A DNA stretch of 64,000 nucleotides from Krasilnikovozyma curviuscula (Eukaryota > Basidiomycota > Tremellomycetes > Cystofilobasidiales > Mrakiaceae), in the NCBI GenBank assembly GCA_014825775.1, contig MVAQ01000102.1:1-64000 (forward strand), written 5' to 3'. The notes under the pieces are model-generated. The model saw only the letters and a program-made list of their open reading frames with translations, ran no database searches and was not told the DNA's origin. A program made the position numbers and the translations under genes. This document shows, piece after piece, positions 33,701 to 45,639 of the stretch; within the stretch, counting starts at the first letter, position 1; every line of letters begins with the position of its first letter.

Positions 33701-35372
33701 ATGAAGAAATCAAGGCTGATCTGGTAGCTAGTAAGAAGGAAGAGAAGGAACTAAGAGCCAAGGAAAAGACTTACGTTAAGCAAATCTCCACGGTGAGGTT
33801 AGCCCATTTTTTGGGATTTGTGTTATCTCACTGACCCTCTCGTTCTCTATCTAGTTCGAGTCAGAGATTTCTAAGCTTCATCGGCAGCTGGAACTTTCAA
33901 AGAGCAGCCAGCAGAATACGCTGAAGAATTATAACGAGCAGTGTGGTCAGTCTAATAACCCTTTCCTGATTCCAGCACTTCTCTGACAATGCTTGCTACC
34001 TCATATCTCCAGCTGAGGCCGAGAAGCTGCGCAACATCATTAGGGATCGAGATGCCAGTCTCCGCGAGGCTCAGGCAAACATTGACTCGCATACAGTTGA
34101 CTGTGAGACATCTCCCTTGGAGTCATCCAGCGAACCTCATATTAATAACGCCGCTCTTTGTAAAGCTGTAAGGTGGTCTGGAGAGAAAGAGTTGCTTGAA
34201 AATCTCAACGCTCGGTTGGAGGAGGAGTTGGTAAACGCCAGGAAGGCTGAACAAGTACTCGATGAACAGAAGCGTACACATACAAGCGTCCAATCTTCAT
34301 CGCCTTACAAGCTGAAACATTTTCTTTCTTTCTTTTTGTAGATGCTAATATTGTTCTCAAGGAGACCATCGATCGTTTGAGGTTCGACCTGGACGAGTTG
34401 CGTTCTGCCAATCACTCAGCGTCGAGACCTGGAAGCTTGCACCACCAAGGATCCTCCGACGTAGGAAGCGCTTCTATCACCATCAGTAAATCCCTTGCCA
34501 AAGAGCTGGCAAAACAACTTGAAAATTCAAGTCTCAGGCAGTCGCACTCAACAGCGGAGGAAAATCCTACCGATAAGGAGTCTGTCGGTTTGAGAGGGTC
34601 TTATTATGAGGTTCTCACTACCCAAATTAGAAGAGTAAGCTCTATTTATTTTGATTTTGAGATTTAATATTAACCAACTCTAATTTATTCCTTTTCTTTA
34701 AAGGTCGACAGCAAAAGCGCTGCAGAAGTGCCGGTTTCCTTTGAGGTTCAGGATGCTTGGTCTCAGACAGAAAAACCTACAAGCTCAGAGATACCTATAC
34801 AAACAGACGAGGCTATGGCGGGGCCACTTCCTCCTTATTCACCTCCAGCTCCTCAGGTTGCAACGGCTGATTTTCCTTCGGCAGACGACGGGGGATACCG
34901 CTCTGCCCAGAGAGAGAACCTACTATCGGTCATCATGAGGAAATGTTTGTATTGCAAACCTAGTGAGCACCTTTCGCCATGTAGTAGAGGGACATTGTTT
35001 GAAAACGCCGCATTGTTTGGAGCAGTACAACCTATTGCGCAGTTTCCTCTGGGTTCTCAACACAATCGGTTGTTATTACTTTCGGTTCTCGTTGCAGCAT
35101 TTGCTGGTGAGTTTTGAAGTTTGTTGACAATTCTGTTCGTTCGGCTAACTGTCTGATCACTTTCAGTGGGAATTGCCGTCGGTTGGTCTTTCTTCTCTAC
35201 CTCAACAACAGGATCTGTCCTTCCTCCATATTCTCTCCTTCGCCATCCTGAGCACATAACTTGGGAGCGATATAATTATCTGGCCCTTCATCACGGGTCC
35301 GGAGAAGGCTTCAGCAGCCCACTTAAAAGTTCACTTCTCCCGAGCAGCCGGGTTTCAAGATATCCAATCTAA
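30702..35372 (+). CDS. annexin-repeat, coiled-coil, tail-anchored protein
   Basis: Fourteen exons: 30702..30801, 30876..31080, 31151..31353, 31420..31975, 32050..32479, 32558..32986, 33069..33428, 33497..33547, 33610..33792, 33855..33945, 34013..34273, 34342..34634, 34704..35106 and 35167..35372 (1256 aa; 1235 if 34103..34165 is spliced out). Residues about 170-450 contain annexin-like repeats; the clearest is about 265-340: 'DAFLVNRAL', 'VGVLVKILLDRSNEDI', 'LKQCYQEMYQVKLEEEV' and 'LFLLILEARRED'. The GxGT calcium loops of classical annexins are absent. A Ser-rich linker and a long coiled coil (about 765-960) follow. A hydrophobic helix near residues 1175-1198 ('LLLLSVLVAAFAVGIAVGW') lies close to the C-terminus, like a tail anchor. 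It resembles long fungal annexin-like proteins; membrane tethering is inferred. Confidence 0.75.
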
Positions 35373-35693
35373 CATGTCCTTTGTAACGATATTTTACGAG
35401 CTTTAAGCTATTTACGACTTCGTGCTTCGATATTACGACTAAACGCTTGATGACACAATGATTTGTTTTCTTATCCACCGTCGCGTTGACGCTGCCAACT
35501 TTGTATGATTCTGGGTGCAGTACGTTGGCCATCTCGGTTATATCTGCCCTGAACACCCTCCCACAAGAATAAATGCATCACGTAAGACTTCTACACTCAT
35601 AAGAAACCCAGCCCAAACGCGCGCGACAGGCGTGACGAAAAGCTCTACCTGACAACGACAGGGCAAATTATCCGAAGTCCAAGTCTTATCGTC
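35373..35693. other. intergenic between annexin-like gene and HOS3
   Basis: Tandem spacer of 321 bp carrying a 3' UTR and the HOS3 promoter. No TATA box or other motif seen. Confidence 0.5.
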
Positions 35694-38382
35694 ATGGAAT
35701 CTGGGTCTACTCACCGAACGGCTGTCTTTCTCCAGCCTGCCTGTGCTCAACACAAGTTTATTAGGCATCCAGATACTTCAGCAATTGTTGAACGACCTGA
35801 GAGGCTCAGAGCGGTATATGTCGGGCTCGCAGCTGCTATAAGTCGACTAGAGATCGAAAGTGAGAGGCTGGAGAGAGTATCCAAGGGTTCCAAGAAAGAT
35901 GATGGGCATGATCTGGCAGATATCTTGAACTCACTATCAATATCAACAACCGCTGCCTCTACTTCGTCAACAGTTCCCATAATCCACAACTCTGCAGCAA
36001 TGATCGACCTTCTCACCCATCCAGCAATGAAGACCTGTCATAGTGATTATATCAGGGACCTTTCTTCTTGGATTGACAAAGCTGAGGGTCTGATCAAGGA
36101 TGGCAAATGTGAAATTCCAGAGGGTCTGCCTCAGAACGATCTCTACTGTAAGGGCTCAGTCATGGACGTTTCAAGGCAATTGGTCACGTCTGATGTTTTC
36201 CGATTTTTGTTCGTTGAAAGTGGGACCAGGCTCGAGGGATGCTATTCGAGGTGCTTTGGCCACCACAATTGAAGCTGTTGATACCGTTGTGATAAACTCA
36301 AGACCTTCCGCCTCGAGCCTTACATCTAGTTCTCTTCCAAATGCACATGTTGCTTTTGCTGCTATCAGGCCTCCGGGTCATCATTGCGGGGATACGTCTC
36401 CAATGGGGTTAGTCTGTTTACCACTACTCCATCGACTAGCCCGGGCATTAATCAGTTCTTCATCAAACAAAGATTCTGCTTTGTGAACAATGTTGTTGTA
36501 GCAGCTACTCATGCGTACCAGCAACATGGAGTGGATAGAGTTGTTATTCTAGATATAGGTTCGTGTAGACGGGTATACAAAGTAGGACCACAGAAGAATG
36601 CGCTCACCACTTTCTCTTTCGTCACCTTCACAGATCTTCATCATGGAAATGGAACGCAATCTATGGTGATGGACATCAATCAAGAGACACACAATGAAGA
36701 ACTTCTGCTTGCAGGTGGGAAACTGGCTGAGCCTGGGTCCAAGCTGGGCCAAAAGTTCTTCTATGGCTCTCTTCATGACATTTGGTCTTTCCCCTGTGAA
36801 GATGGAAACCTCGACAACATTAGAGATGCAAGCGTCTCATTAGCCAGTCACGGACAGTACATGTGCGTTCAACCAATTCTCGTTCCTGTAGTGGCGCGTT
36901 ACTCACCGAAGGCTGCTGTTTCTTCTCAGTGAGAACATTCACTTAGAAAAGTTCACAACTGAGTCTGATTTCTACAAGACTAACTACCCGAAATACCTGC
37001 AGCTTCTGTCGAAATCAGCTCACTTCCTTCAAGAAACTACAGCGAAACCAGAAAACACCCTGATCTTCATATCGGCAGGCTTTGATGCATGCGAGCACGA
37101 ATCAAAGTACATGCAGAGGCATGGTAGATGGGTTCCAGTGTCATTTTATGAACGGTTTGCTAGAGATGTGGTTGATTTCGCTGAGATTCACGCTGGAGGA
37201 AAAGTCGTCAGTGTTCTAGAAGGTGGATACGGCGATCGCGCGTTAGGAAGTGCTGCACTGGCACATCTGGTTGGGTTGTCATCAATAAAAGGAGAAGACG
37301 ACTGGTGGAGTTTATCGAACTTGGTCAAGGTGGGTTTCATAACTTGTGGGCCTTTTATGGTGGCTTTCTTAAGTTCCCGTTTTGCGTCCTTCATCGGAAT
37401 AGATTGAGAAAGCCACTAAGAAGAAGAGGGGAAACAAGATCCAGGTACCACCGGAGACAGAACCATGGTTGGCACGAACGGCGGAAATCTTTTCTCAGAT
37501 GGACAGTATATTGTCTCCCGGAAACTCAGTATCAATCAAAACAGCTATCCCAGCCATCCCCTCACTAACCTCTAGAACGCTCAGGGATCGCACCAAGATT
37601 GCGGAGACCCCCCCGACATCAGTCACTTCCAGTCCAAAGTCTCCAAAGAAACGATTCGTTAACAAACTGGAACCGTCATCTTCTGCAGCTGGCTCCCCAT
37701 CGGCGACAAGAAAAGTCATTTCCAGTATACCTCCATTCAAAATTTCCTCCAGTCTGCCTATTTCCTCAGTACCAGCTACATTTGCAATCGAAGTGAAACA
37801 CGAAGAGCCGGCTCTTACACTTCCACCACTTGCTCCTCCCGCTCCATTCCCCTCCGCTCTCCCTATCATTGAACCAGTTGAATCAGGATCCCTCAGTACC
37901 TTTCCAGTTCAAAACACGATATCTTTAGAAACTTTTGCTGTGCAGACAGCGGCTTCACCATCAACATCCTCCGACTACACGACAGCAGCAGAGTCTGTCA
38001 TAAGCAGCGACGCCGTGGAACCTCCTCCTCATCCGAAAGTGTTCTTAAAATTCAAACGACCTGCTGGTATCACGGGGGAAGCTTCAAGTCAAGAGCTCTC
38101 GTCTGTGACTGCTACTGTGAGTATCGACAGCTATTGTACAGCTTGCCGGCGATTTCGCTAACGCTGCTTGCTTTCCATAGACTACGATCGATGAGTCGAC
38201 AGTTGTTACTTCAGGAACAACATCATTTGCTGCACCTACATCTTCAATACGGCCATTGATGAACTCTAGCGATTATAAAGAATCTCCCTTCACACCGAAC
38301 TTGGTAAGGAATAAACTCCAGCTTGTTCGTACAACGCTGGTCCTGACACTAGTTCGATTCTTTGCTCTAGGGAACTCAGTAA
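35694..38382 (+). CDS. HOS3: class II histone deacetylase Hos3
   Basis: Eight exons: 35694..36147, 36221..36407, 36473..36558, 36634..36862, 36930..37329, 37403..38116, 38181..38303 and 38371..38382 (734 aa). The deacetylase domain spans about residues 10-440. Visible signatures are 'HPDTSAIVERPERL', 'RPPGHHCGD' (tandem catalytic His, about 205), 'VVILDI-DLHHGNGTQ' split by an intron (zinc ligands Asp and His), 'ISAGFDACEHE' (zinc ligand Asp, about 371) and 'VLEGGYGDRALGSAALAHL'. Together these match Hos3 more than Rpd3 or Hda1. It removes acetyl groups from histones or bud-neck and nuclear-pore substrates, as in yeast. The C-terminal 290 residues are Ser/Pro-rich and probably regulatory. The last exon is only 12 nt (Gly-Thr-Gln-stop). 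Confidence 0.9.
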
Positions 38383-38969
38383 TAACTCACTTTGACTACC
38401 ACTTTAATTGATGAAACCTCGGAAATAACTTATCTGGAGAAAGACACTCTGCGATGCGATTTTTAGAGGGGATCATTATTACTACCCATGAGGAGAAAGA
38501 CAATGTGGAGCCGGAGCTTTGGCGCTATTAATGCAATATTAAAAGAAGTAACTAGATGAAACCAGAAAAATGGAAAACCAATTTCTAGGTACGGGAGCAG
38601 TCGTGCTCTTCAAGATGAAAAGAACTGCTCTGGGACGAGTTTCCTTCTGGCATCTTGGGGGTTGGAAAGCGCGTTGAGGCAATGATGTCCTTCAGGGTGG
38701 AGACGTCAAGGTTCAATGGGAGATGGATTTTATAGGAATCAGCGATGAGATAATGATTTGACAGATCTAGTATCGTGTGCCCTTTCCTCTCGCAGCCAAA
38801 TACCTCAATCCGCAACGGAATTTTTTTTCTCGAGATCGCGCTCCTCGTGCTGAGTATTCAGCACTATTTGCGTGCAAAATGGCAAAACGAAGCGAAGCAA
38901 ATCAGAGTATACAACATGAGCATGGCATAGCAAGCGAACAGTGCAAGTCAAACCGGTCACTGTAGTGAT
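38383..38969. other. intergenic, convergent 3' regions
   Basis: Lies between the stops of HOS3 and SEH1. A T9 tract occurs near 38820. Short frames on both strands lack any motif. Confidence 0.5.
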
Positions 38970-40624
38970 TTAGTGTGATTCTACTGGTCCAGGCGATGCT
39001 GAAACCTCTGCAGCCTTCTGCCACTGATCGGCATCTAGAAAAGGAAATATTAAAATTAAATTTCAATCAAAATGAGAATGAAGATGTGTGAAGATGTGGC
39101 CTCAAGTGAAAACTCGTACATGTTGCTTGCCAGACCCGCACTTTTCCATCTTCACCTGCGCTCGACAGTTTTGTGCCGGTATTGTTCCACTGGACAGATC
39201 CAATACAGCTCCTGATGTTAAAAACTTAAACTTGTCAGATTCGACTAATTGATAGAAACCCCAGGAGAAATTGAAGTGCGACCACCAAAAAGAGCGATAC
39301 ATGATTCTTGATGAATGTGATCTCGCTCTTTGCCAAGACTAGAGACCTTCTAAACTACGATATTTGCACTGCAGTCGATCTGAGAAGCACTAACCTGTGA
39401 TCATCGAACTGCGCCGATAGCGTTTGCTTGATGTTTCCATCCTCACTCAACGTGATCTTCCATATCCTCACCCACCCATCGCGGCTACCGGTTGCTATCA
39501 GGTGATATGAGCGTCCACACGCAGGCGCCCAGGCAACAGTCGTGATGGCGTCAGACTCTTTGCTGGACGCTGGTTGTGGCGTGAGAGTAAAGAGGAGGTG
39601 TTGCGTTGATACACTGGGAAGGGAGATGACCTGGGTTTGTTTGAAGAAGCCAATGTGGTGATGTGGTGAGATTTTTAAACTGAAGATAGCAGCGCGGGAG
39701 ACACAAAATGGCAGCACAAGAAAAACTTTTCTTACTTTGACGGTGCTAGAGTTACCACATCCCACAGCAATTGCCATCCCATCCAGCCATTTCTCTTTAC
39801 AGAAACTGATACACCAACCACCATTAGTTACAGAAGCTGAATCACCACTAGCGACTTTGTCCTTCGCGCTTCCACCAGTAGCACCTCCGTCGGTAGGCTC
39901 AGCAGACAAAACGCCGGTGACATCGATGTCTTGATGGATGTACCATTCGTCCAGAGTCGGAGCTGAGGATGCGTATACGCGGAGATGACAGTCTGTTGAG
40001 ATTGAGGCTAGACGGAGACCAAACTCTGGAGGAGCGAATTCGACACCAAGGACAGTCCCCCGTGGTTCAGGTATTTTGCAGACTGAGGACCACCTTTTTC
40101 CACCCGACACTGGCTCTGTTTTATGGAAAGAGGATCAAGGCCAATCAGCCTTGAGAAGGAGGAAGGAGGCGTCAGAATATAGGGACTGACCTGTGAGATT
40201 CTCCTCCCATATCCGTATCGTCCTGTCATATGAGCTCGACGCCAGTACAGGACCGTGCTCTGGGTGAGACCAAGTTATGCCAGTGATGGGAGAATCATGG
40301 GCCTGACGAAATCCAAACTCAAATCAGTCCCCAAAACAAGCGACCAGCTGACTTTTTCTTCCCAGTTCTCTTCGAACCTTCTCCTCACTCACCTTCCAGT
40401 CTTCTTCCAACGTCCACTCATTCGTTGAGCCCTGCTTCCAGATTTTGATCTTTTGGTCAGCACCGGAAGTTGCCAATCGAGTGCCGTAGTAATCGAAGGC
40501 AATGTCTGCAACGAGTCGAAGGACCTAGTCAGTGCTTTCTCCCTTGAAGCTCAGCCCCTCGTCACGAACCTGATATCAAGTCCTGATGATTACTAGGTAG
40601 AACAGATACCTGCTGGTTGGCCAT
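38970..40624 (-). CDS. SEH1: WD-repeat nucleoporin / SEA complex subunit Seh1
   Basis: Seven minus-strand exons: 40624..40570, 40505..40393, 40302..40191, 40115..39736, 39630..39395, 39211..39120 and 39034..38970 (350 aa, the same size as yeast Seh1). Six WD blades can be followed: 'IAFDYYGTRLATSGADQKI', 'GITWSHPEHGPVLASSSYD', 'RTIRIWEE', 'EFAPPEFGLRLASISTD', 'TTVAWAPACGRSYHLIATGS', 'RDGWVRIWK' and 'SVQWNNTGTKLSSAGEDGKV'. The opening 'SNHQDLISDIAFDYYG' parallels Seh1 'HKDLVHDVVYDFYG'. Seh1 sits in the Nup84/Nup107-160 pore scaffold and in the SEA/GATOR2 complex that controls TORC1 at the vacuole. The fifth intron (39212..39394, 183 nt) is the longest in the gene. Confidence 0.9.
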
Positions 40625-41608
40625 TCTTTGAAAAGATTCTGCTTCTTCTTTGCTTGTCCAGCATCATCGTTTATTTCCTTTGTGGCTTGCTTTCTCTACC
40701 TTGCCCAGTGGCGCTGGACTCAATCCGAAATTGAAAGGATCTTCTCTTGTAAGTCTTTCCGACGTGTTAATCTATTTTCATCTGACGATCCCTGAGTGAA
40801 TTTTTTCCCTCTCCCTTTGACTGATATTTAAGGTAAAAAAATGCGGTTGAACTCTAGGGCCAGCGTCACTGGCGCAGATTGTCCCCAGCTCAACTTCCGG
40901 ATTTCGGGGTTGTTCGCAACGACGCTAGCTATATGTGTCACCGTTAAAGCGTCCTAGGTCTTGGCGAGATGACATCTGTTGAAGTTGTTCGTCTAACTGG
41001 TGAGCGGGGCAGCTTCTCTGCTTAGGTATCACTGTAGAAACAAGAAAGGTGAATAGGTGAATTATTATCTGTGTAACTCACCGCTCATTTGCAAGGCTAG
41101 TCTTCTGACCACAAACCACCCTGCTTCTAATAGGTTTTCCAGTCAACATCCGGCGCAATTCGGCCCTGGTGGTCGACAACTCCTCCGCGATAACTCGCCG
41201 TTGACTGGATGGGACCACCACAAACTGGTTGCTTCAATCGGAAACTTGGTCCCTCGCTTCACCTTGCACGTTTCTACCTCTGGTTGTGCCCCACATCTCG
41301 TTTTCTCCTTCTGATACTCCTGGACCTGCACGATTTCTGGAATCGCCATGTTATGCATGCACGCACGGCAGTCGGTACGGTCACCGCGTGCTATGACGCA
41401 CCTTGTTTTCAAAGCTAAATTGCAACGGGACGATCCTTCGCAGGTGTTTTTTCACGTTGAGCATACCACCGACGATATATAAAAAGCAACGGGGGGAGAC
41501 TCATCCTGGCCCCTCCTTAATCCCCAAAGTCGCCCCACCAACTGCTGTTGTTTGGATTTTGATCTCCTCCCTGCCTCTCTCCGTCCCTCCTCCTCCAGCT
41601 CTAACTCA
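40625..41608. promoter_or_regulatory. divergent promoter of SEH1 and sugar transporter
   Basis: About 1 kb between two divergent starts. It carries a good TATA box near the transporter side (separate entry) and CT-rich start-site sequence at 41560-41605. Open frames at 41143-41412 are not credible genes. Confidence 0.5.
41476..41485 (+). promoter_or_regulatory. TATA box of the sugar transporter gene
   Basis: TATATAAAAA lies 124 bp before the start codon, followed by a C/T-rich stretch typical of fungal initiation regions. It is the clearest TATA box in the window, in keeping with an inducible transporter gene. Confidence 0.6.
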
Positions 41609-44600
41609 ATGGCCAACACTCCAGACGATGACGGCAATACATTAGCTTCCTTGCCTCTCGATACAACTGAGAAGAAGAACCAACCTACTCACACTCACCT
41701 CGATGACAATAAGCTCGCGCAGCCAAAGCCAGAAAGTGGTGAATGGCACGACGAAAGGGGCAGACGCACTTATGTGATTAGCGCTCCTGCTCCTGAGCCA
41801 CCTCTCTTCGACCGATTCCTTCCAGGTAAATGGAGTTTTCTCTTTCTCTCAAGTTTGCGAATGCGTCTCAACTGAGCGACCTTTTGACTTTTCAGGCGCC
41901 TATAAACAGAGCCGTGTGATTCCAGTTTCTGGTAACCGAATGGATCTCGCCGTCCTGTTCATTGCTGGTGTCTCTATTCTGTTCTTGTGAGTGGCAGTAG
42001 AGTCGAGATGACTGTTTTCGACTGTAGGCTGACGATGAACGCGTATGGTATTGTTTTCCGCAGCGGTTACGATCAGGGTGTCAGTCGCGCTAGTGGCCTT
42101 TTCTCTTTCGGTCTTATGTTGGTCTGACATTGTGATCGCTAAAACAGGTGATGTCGTTTGTCAACACGAGTACTCAATACAAGACCATTATGGGAGTCAA
42201 CTCCAGTCCTCAGACCAACAGAGATGCTGCTGTACGATCGGAATTTCTTATCCGCGCTCCATCGAGTACACTGCACCAGACTGACCTCTTATTTTGGTTC
42301 ATAATGTGCAGGCTATTGGCGGTGTCGTTGGTGTTTACTATGGTGGTACTCTCATTGGTGCTTTAGCGGCTGGTACGTGTCACACTCTTATCTTATCCAC
42401 TCTCGATCTAGTCGTTGACATCGCTTCTCCTTCAGGATACCTTGGTGACTGGTACGGCCGAGTTCGCTGTATCTTCATCGCCTGTCTTTTGGCCACGCTT
42501 GGAACCTCCCTTCAAACTTCAGCTCAGAACATTACTTGGATGGCTTGTGCCAGAGTCGTCTCAGGCCTTGGGTAAGTATTACAGAGTCAGTTGCGAATGT
42601 TAGCTTCCGACTAAACATAGTATTTTTCTTCAGTACCGGTGTTCTCAATGTTGTTACTCCTATCTTGGTCTCAGAGCTTAGTCGTCACACTCAGAGAGGA
42701 AGAGCCTTGGTAAGCATGCCCTCGAAAACTGTAAAATTGTTTGCTTCATCGCACTCAACCATTTTCCGCGCTACCGTTCGAAGGCCATTGAGTTCGTGGT
42801 CAACATTACTGGTGTAGCTGTAGCATTTTTCTTGGGATTCGGTTTGCGTTACGCGAGCAACAGATCTGCCTCCTTCCAATGGCGATTCCGTATGTCGTTA
42901 CTCGTTGCTCGATGTCGCCGCTGCTTTTACTGACCTTTCCCTTTCGACCACAGCTCTCGCATTCCAACTGGTGTTCATCTTCATTCTTATCGGCTGTATC
43001 TTCATCTGCCCTGAAAGTCCTAGGTCAGTGTAACTTCGCAGGTGTTTGCGTCTTGCCAAACGCTCATGTTTTTCTTTTTTGTCTATAGATGGCTCGTTAA
43101 AGTTGGCAGAGTTGAAGAGGCGCGTCATGTCCTGGCCAGACTCAGAACCGAGGACGCCAATGAAGATGATCTGGAAGTCACCAATGAGCTATACGATATC
43201 TGTGAAATCGTTCAGGTCGAACACGATGTCCGCCATCTCAACACCTACAAGGCGATGTTTTTCGGCGCTAAAGGTGATCACCACCACGTCCGACGGAGAT
43301 CATGGCTGTCTATCTGGCTGCAGATTATGCAGGAGCTTACTGGAATTGGAGCTGTCACTGTCTTCGCTCCTACAGTCTTTGGTCAAGCTGGCTACTCTGT
43401 AAATATATTACTGGATCCTTTTCTATTGGTTATGATGCTGACCAGACTCTACATGTTCTCAGACTTACAAGGGTGACTTGATTTCCGGTATCAACGATAT
43501 CAGTTACATTCTCTCAGTTTTGGTCGCTGTTTACTGCCTTGACAGATATGGAAGACGTATCACTCTCCTTTGTGAGTCGTTGAGTACATTTGTCTGTGTG
43601 TTTCTTGCAGCTGACGTAATAATTCTGGTATTAGCTGGTGCCATCGTCCAGGGACTCTGTTTGGTCCTGGCAGCCATCGGTGCCAATCGTGTAGTTCACG
43701 GACCTGCAAGCCAACAATACGCATGGGCTGCAGTTGTAGCTTTCTCTGTCTTTGCATACACAGCAGCGTTCGGGGCCGGTTGGCTCACTGTTCCCTGGCT
43801 TTATCCTACCGAGATCCAACCTCTGTTCGTCCGAGCGAAAGGTGAGTGCAGTCGAGGCGGCAGACTGTGAACTTGTTGTAGTTCTCCGCTGATGCTCCTC
43901 TCATCTACCAGGCAGTGCGCTCAGTGTCTTCGGCTGGAGTATCGGTAACGGTGTAGTCATTATGGTGAGTCTGGGTCTAACTCTGAAGAAGTATAGATGG
44001 CTGCGCGCCTGCAGCTCTTCCTACTTCTGCCTCAAAACTAACCGCTTGGTTGCTGTTGTTCCTTTTCATCAGATCACTCCTTTCTTGTTCAACGCCATTG
44101 GTGCGTTCCTACACTTTGACGTTTTCTACCCCACTTATATTATTTGGGCTAAGTTATGCTGAGCGCCGATACTGACAACGTGTTGCTTCTGCTTTCTTAA
44201 AAACTTAACAGGCTGGGGTACCTTCTTGCTCTTTGCTGGTAAATATGAGACGCTGTATTCTCCGTATGAGTTAAAAACTGATTTAGTAATTTCCTTCTTA
44301 CAGCCTTCAATTTCGCAACACTTCCATTTGTGTACTACTGGTACCCTGAAACTATGGGTAGAACTTTGTGAGTTGTTTGTCTACGTTTAAGGCTATCGCT
44401 GCGATTTCTCAGCATGCGCTGACACCTCTCAATTTGTCATTTTCAGGGAGGAGATGGATATCTTATTCACCAGTGAATCGCTTCTTGTTCACAACCAAGA
44501 GAAGGAACTCAAAGCTGTTGCTGAAGCTGATCCAGAGCTGTTCCATGGTACGTTTCGAGAGATCTGCGTGAGATACTGGCGAAACAAAGCGTTGTACTGA

Positions 44601-44732
44601 CTGGTTCATCTCGTTTCCAACACTACAGCCATGAAGATTGGTGATAGAAGAGCCGTCGAGAGGAAGCAGTCCTATGCTCCCCGAGGTAGAGATGTGGAAG
44701 CTGCTCATAATGAGTACTCAGACAACTTGTAG
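41609..44732 (+). CDS. MFS sugar transporter
   Basis: Eighteen exons: 41609..41825, 41896..41986, 42064..42079, 42148..42231, 42312..42372, 42436..42571, 42634..42709, 42784..42889, 42954..43023, 43089..43398, 43463..43571, 43635..43841, 43912..43964, 44073..44100, 44212..44238, 44304..44367, 44447..44547 and 44629..44732 (619 aa, every phase agrees). It is a 12-helix proton or facilitated sugar porter of the plasma membrane. Signatures are GYDQGVMS at the end of helix 1, 'GDWYGRVR' in loop 2-3, 'PESPRWLVK' after helix 6, 'LQIMQELTGIGAV' (a variant of the QQ..G motif), 'LDRYGRR' in loop 8-9 and 'YPETMGRTLEEMD' after helix 12. The 75-residue hydrophilic N-terminus is long. The substrate cannot be told from sequence. 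Confidence 0.9.
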
Positions 44733-45639
44733 AACTATATACCACAAGAAGTTGCGTGTAGATAGTTTGCGCTCCAGAATTTTGAGCTGGATCACTGTAT
44801 CGACTTGGTGTTTTCTTTCAGTGCTTAAATAGAGAGAGTGTAACAACACAGTTGTGCAAATGCGTAAAACAAGACTTGAACGCAATCGAGCAGCTGGAAA
44901 CAAAGTAATCACCGAGACCCCAAGCTACCCCAGTCTGTGTATCCTAATTTGAGAATTTCTTGGTACATAACTTCGAGTCCCAGTTCTGGTGCTTTGTAGC
45001 AAAGAGTTGGAGCGGGAGACTCTACAAGAGACTCAACGTAGTGCGTCGATGGCCAGCTGAAATCGCTCCACGCGCTGGTTCTGCTCTGCGAAGGAAAGGA
45101 AAGAAAACATACCTGGACAGGAGTAAACCACCACTGCACCGGCTACAGCACTGCAGAGATTCGTCCCTTCTGAGAGCCATGCGCTCTCTAGGATCTCTCT
45201 GCACCACCTCACAAGCCACACAGGGCACAATCGTATCTATCATTGATCTGAATACAGCTCATCAAGGGGAGCGCTAAGATGACAGCTTCTGGAAGAAAAG
45301 ACATTACCGAGGCTCAAGTCGCACTCGTTACTTCAGGATGCAGATATCTCTCATCCGAATTTCCACCTGGGACCACAATAGATTTCCTGTGGTTTTCTTT
45401 ATCCAGACCAACTTTGCAAGCCAGCGGCGCAATCATTGTGCTCACAATAGTAGGAAAAAGTCAAGATGGCTGCGTGACCGGGAGAGGCGACTTCGCAGAG
45501 GGCGTGAATTCTGTGACACGTCGACTGGACAGCAAACCCCCGACTTCCACCTGGCCCAACAAAACCTTCCCAAAACCTCACCCCAACTATCGACTCGAAG
45601 CGGGTAGGGCTACTACACTTGTAACCCCTCTTCGCAACG
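44733..45639. other. intergenic between transporter and SEC24
   Basis: Tandem spacer of 0.9 kb with the transporter 3' UTR and SEC24 promoter. Frames of 60-135 codons on both strands show no family content. A CT/AC-rich stretch at 45540-45630 fits the SEC24 start region. Confidence 0.5.
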
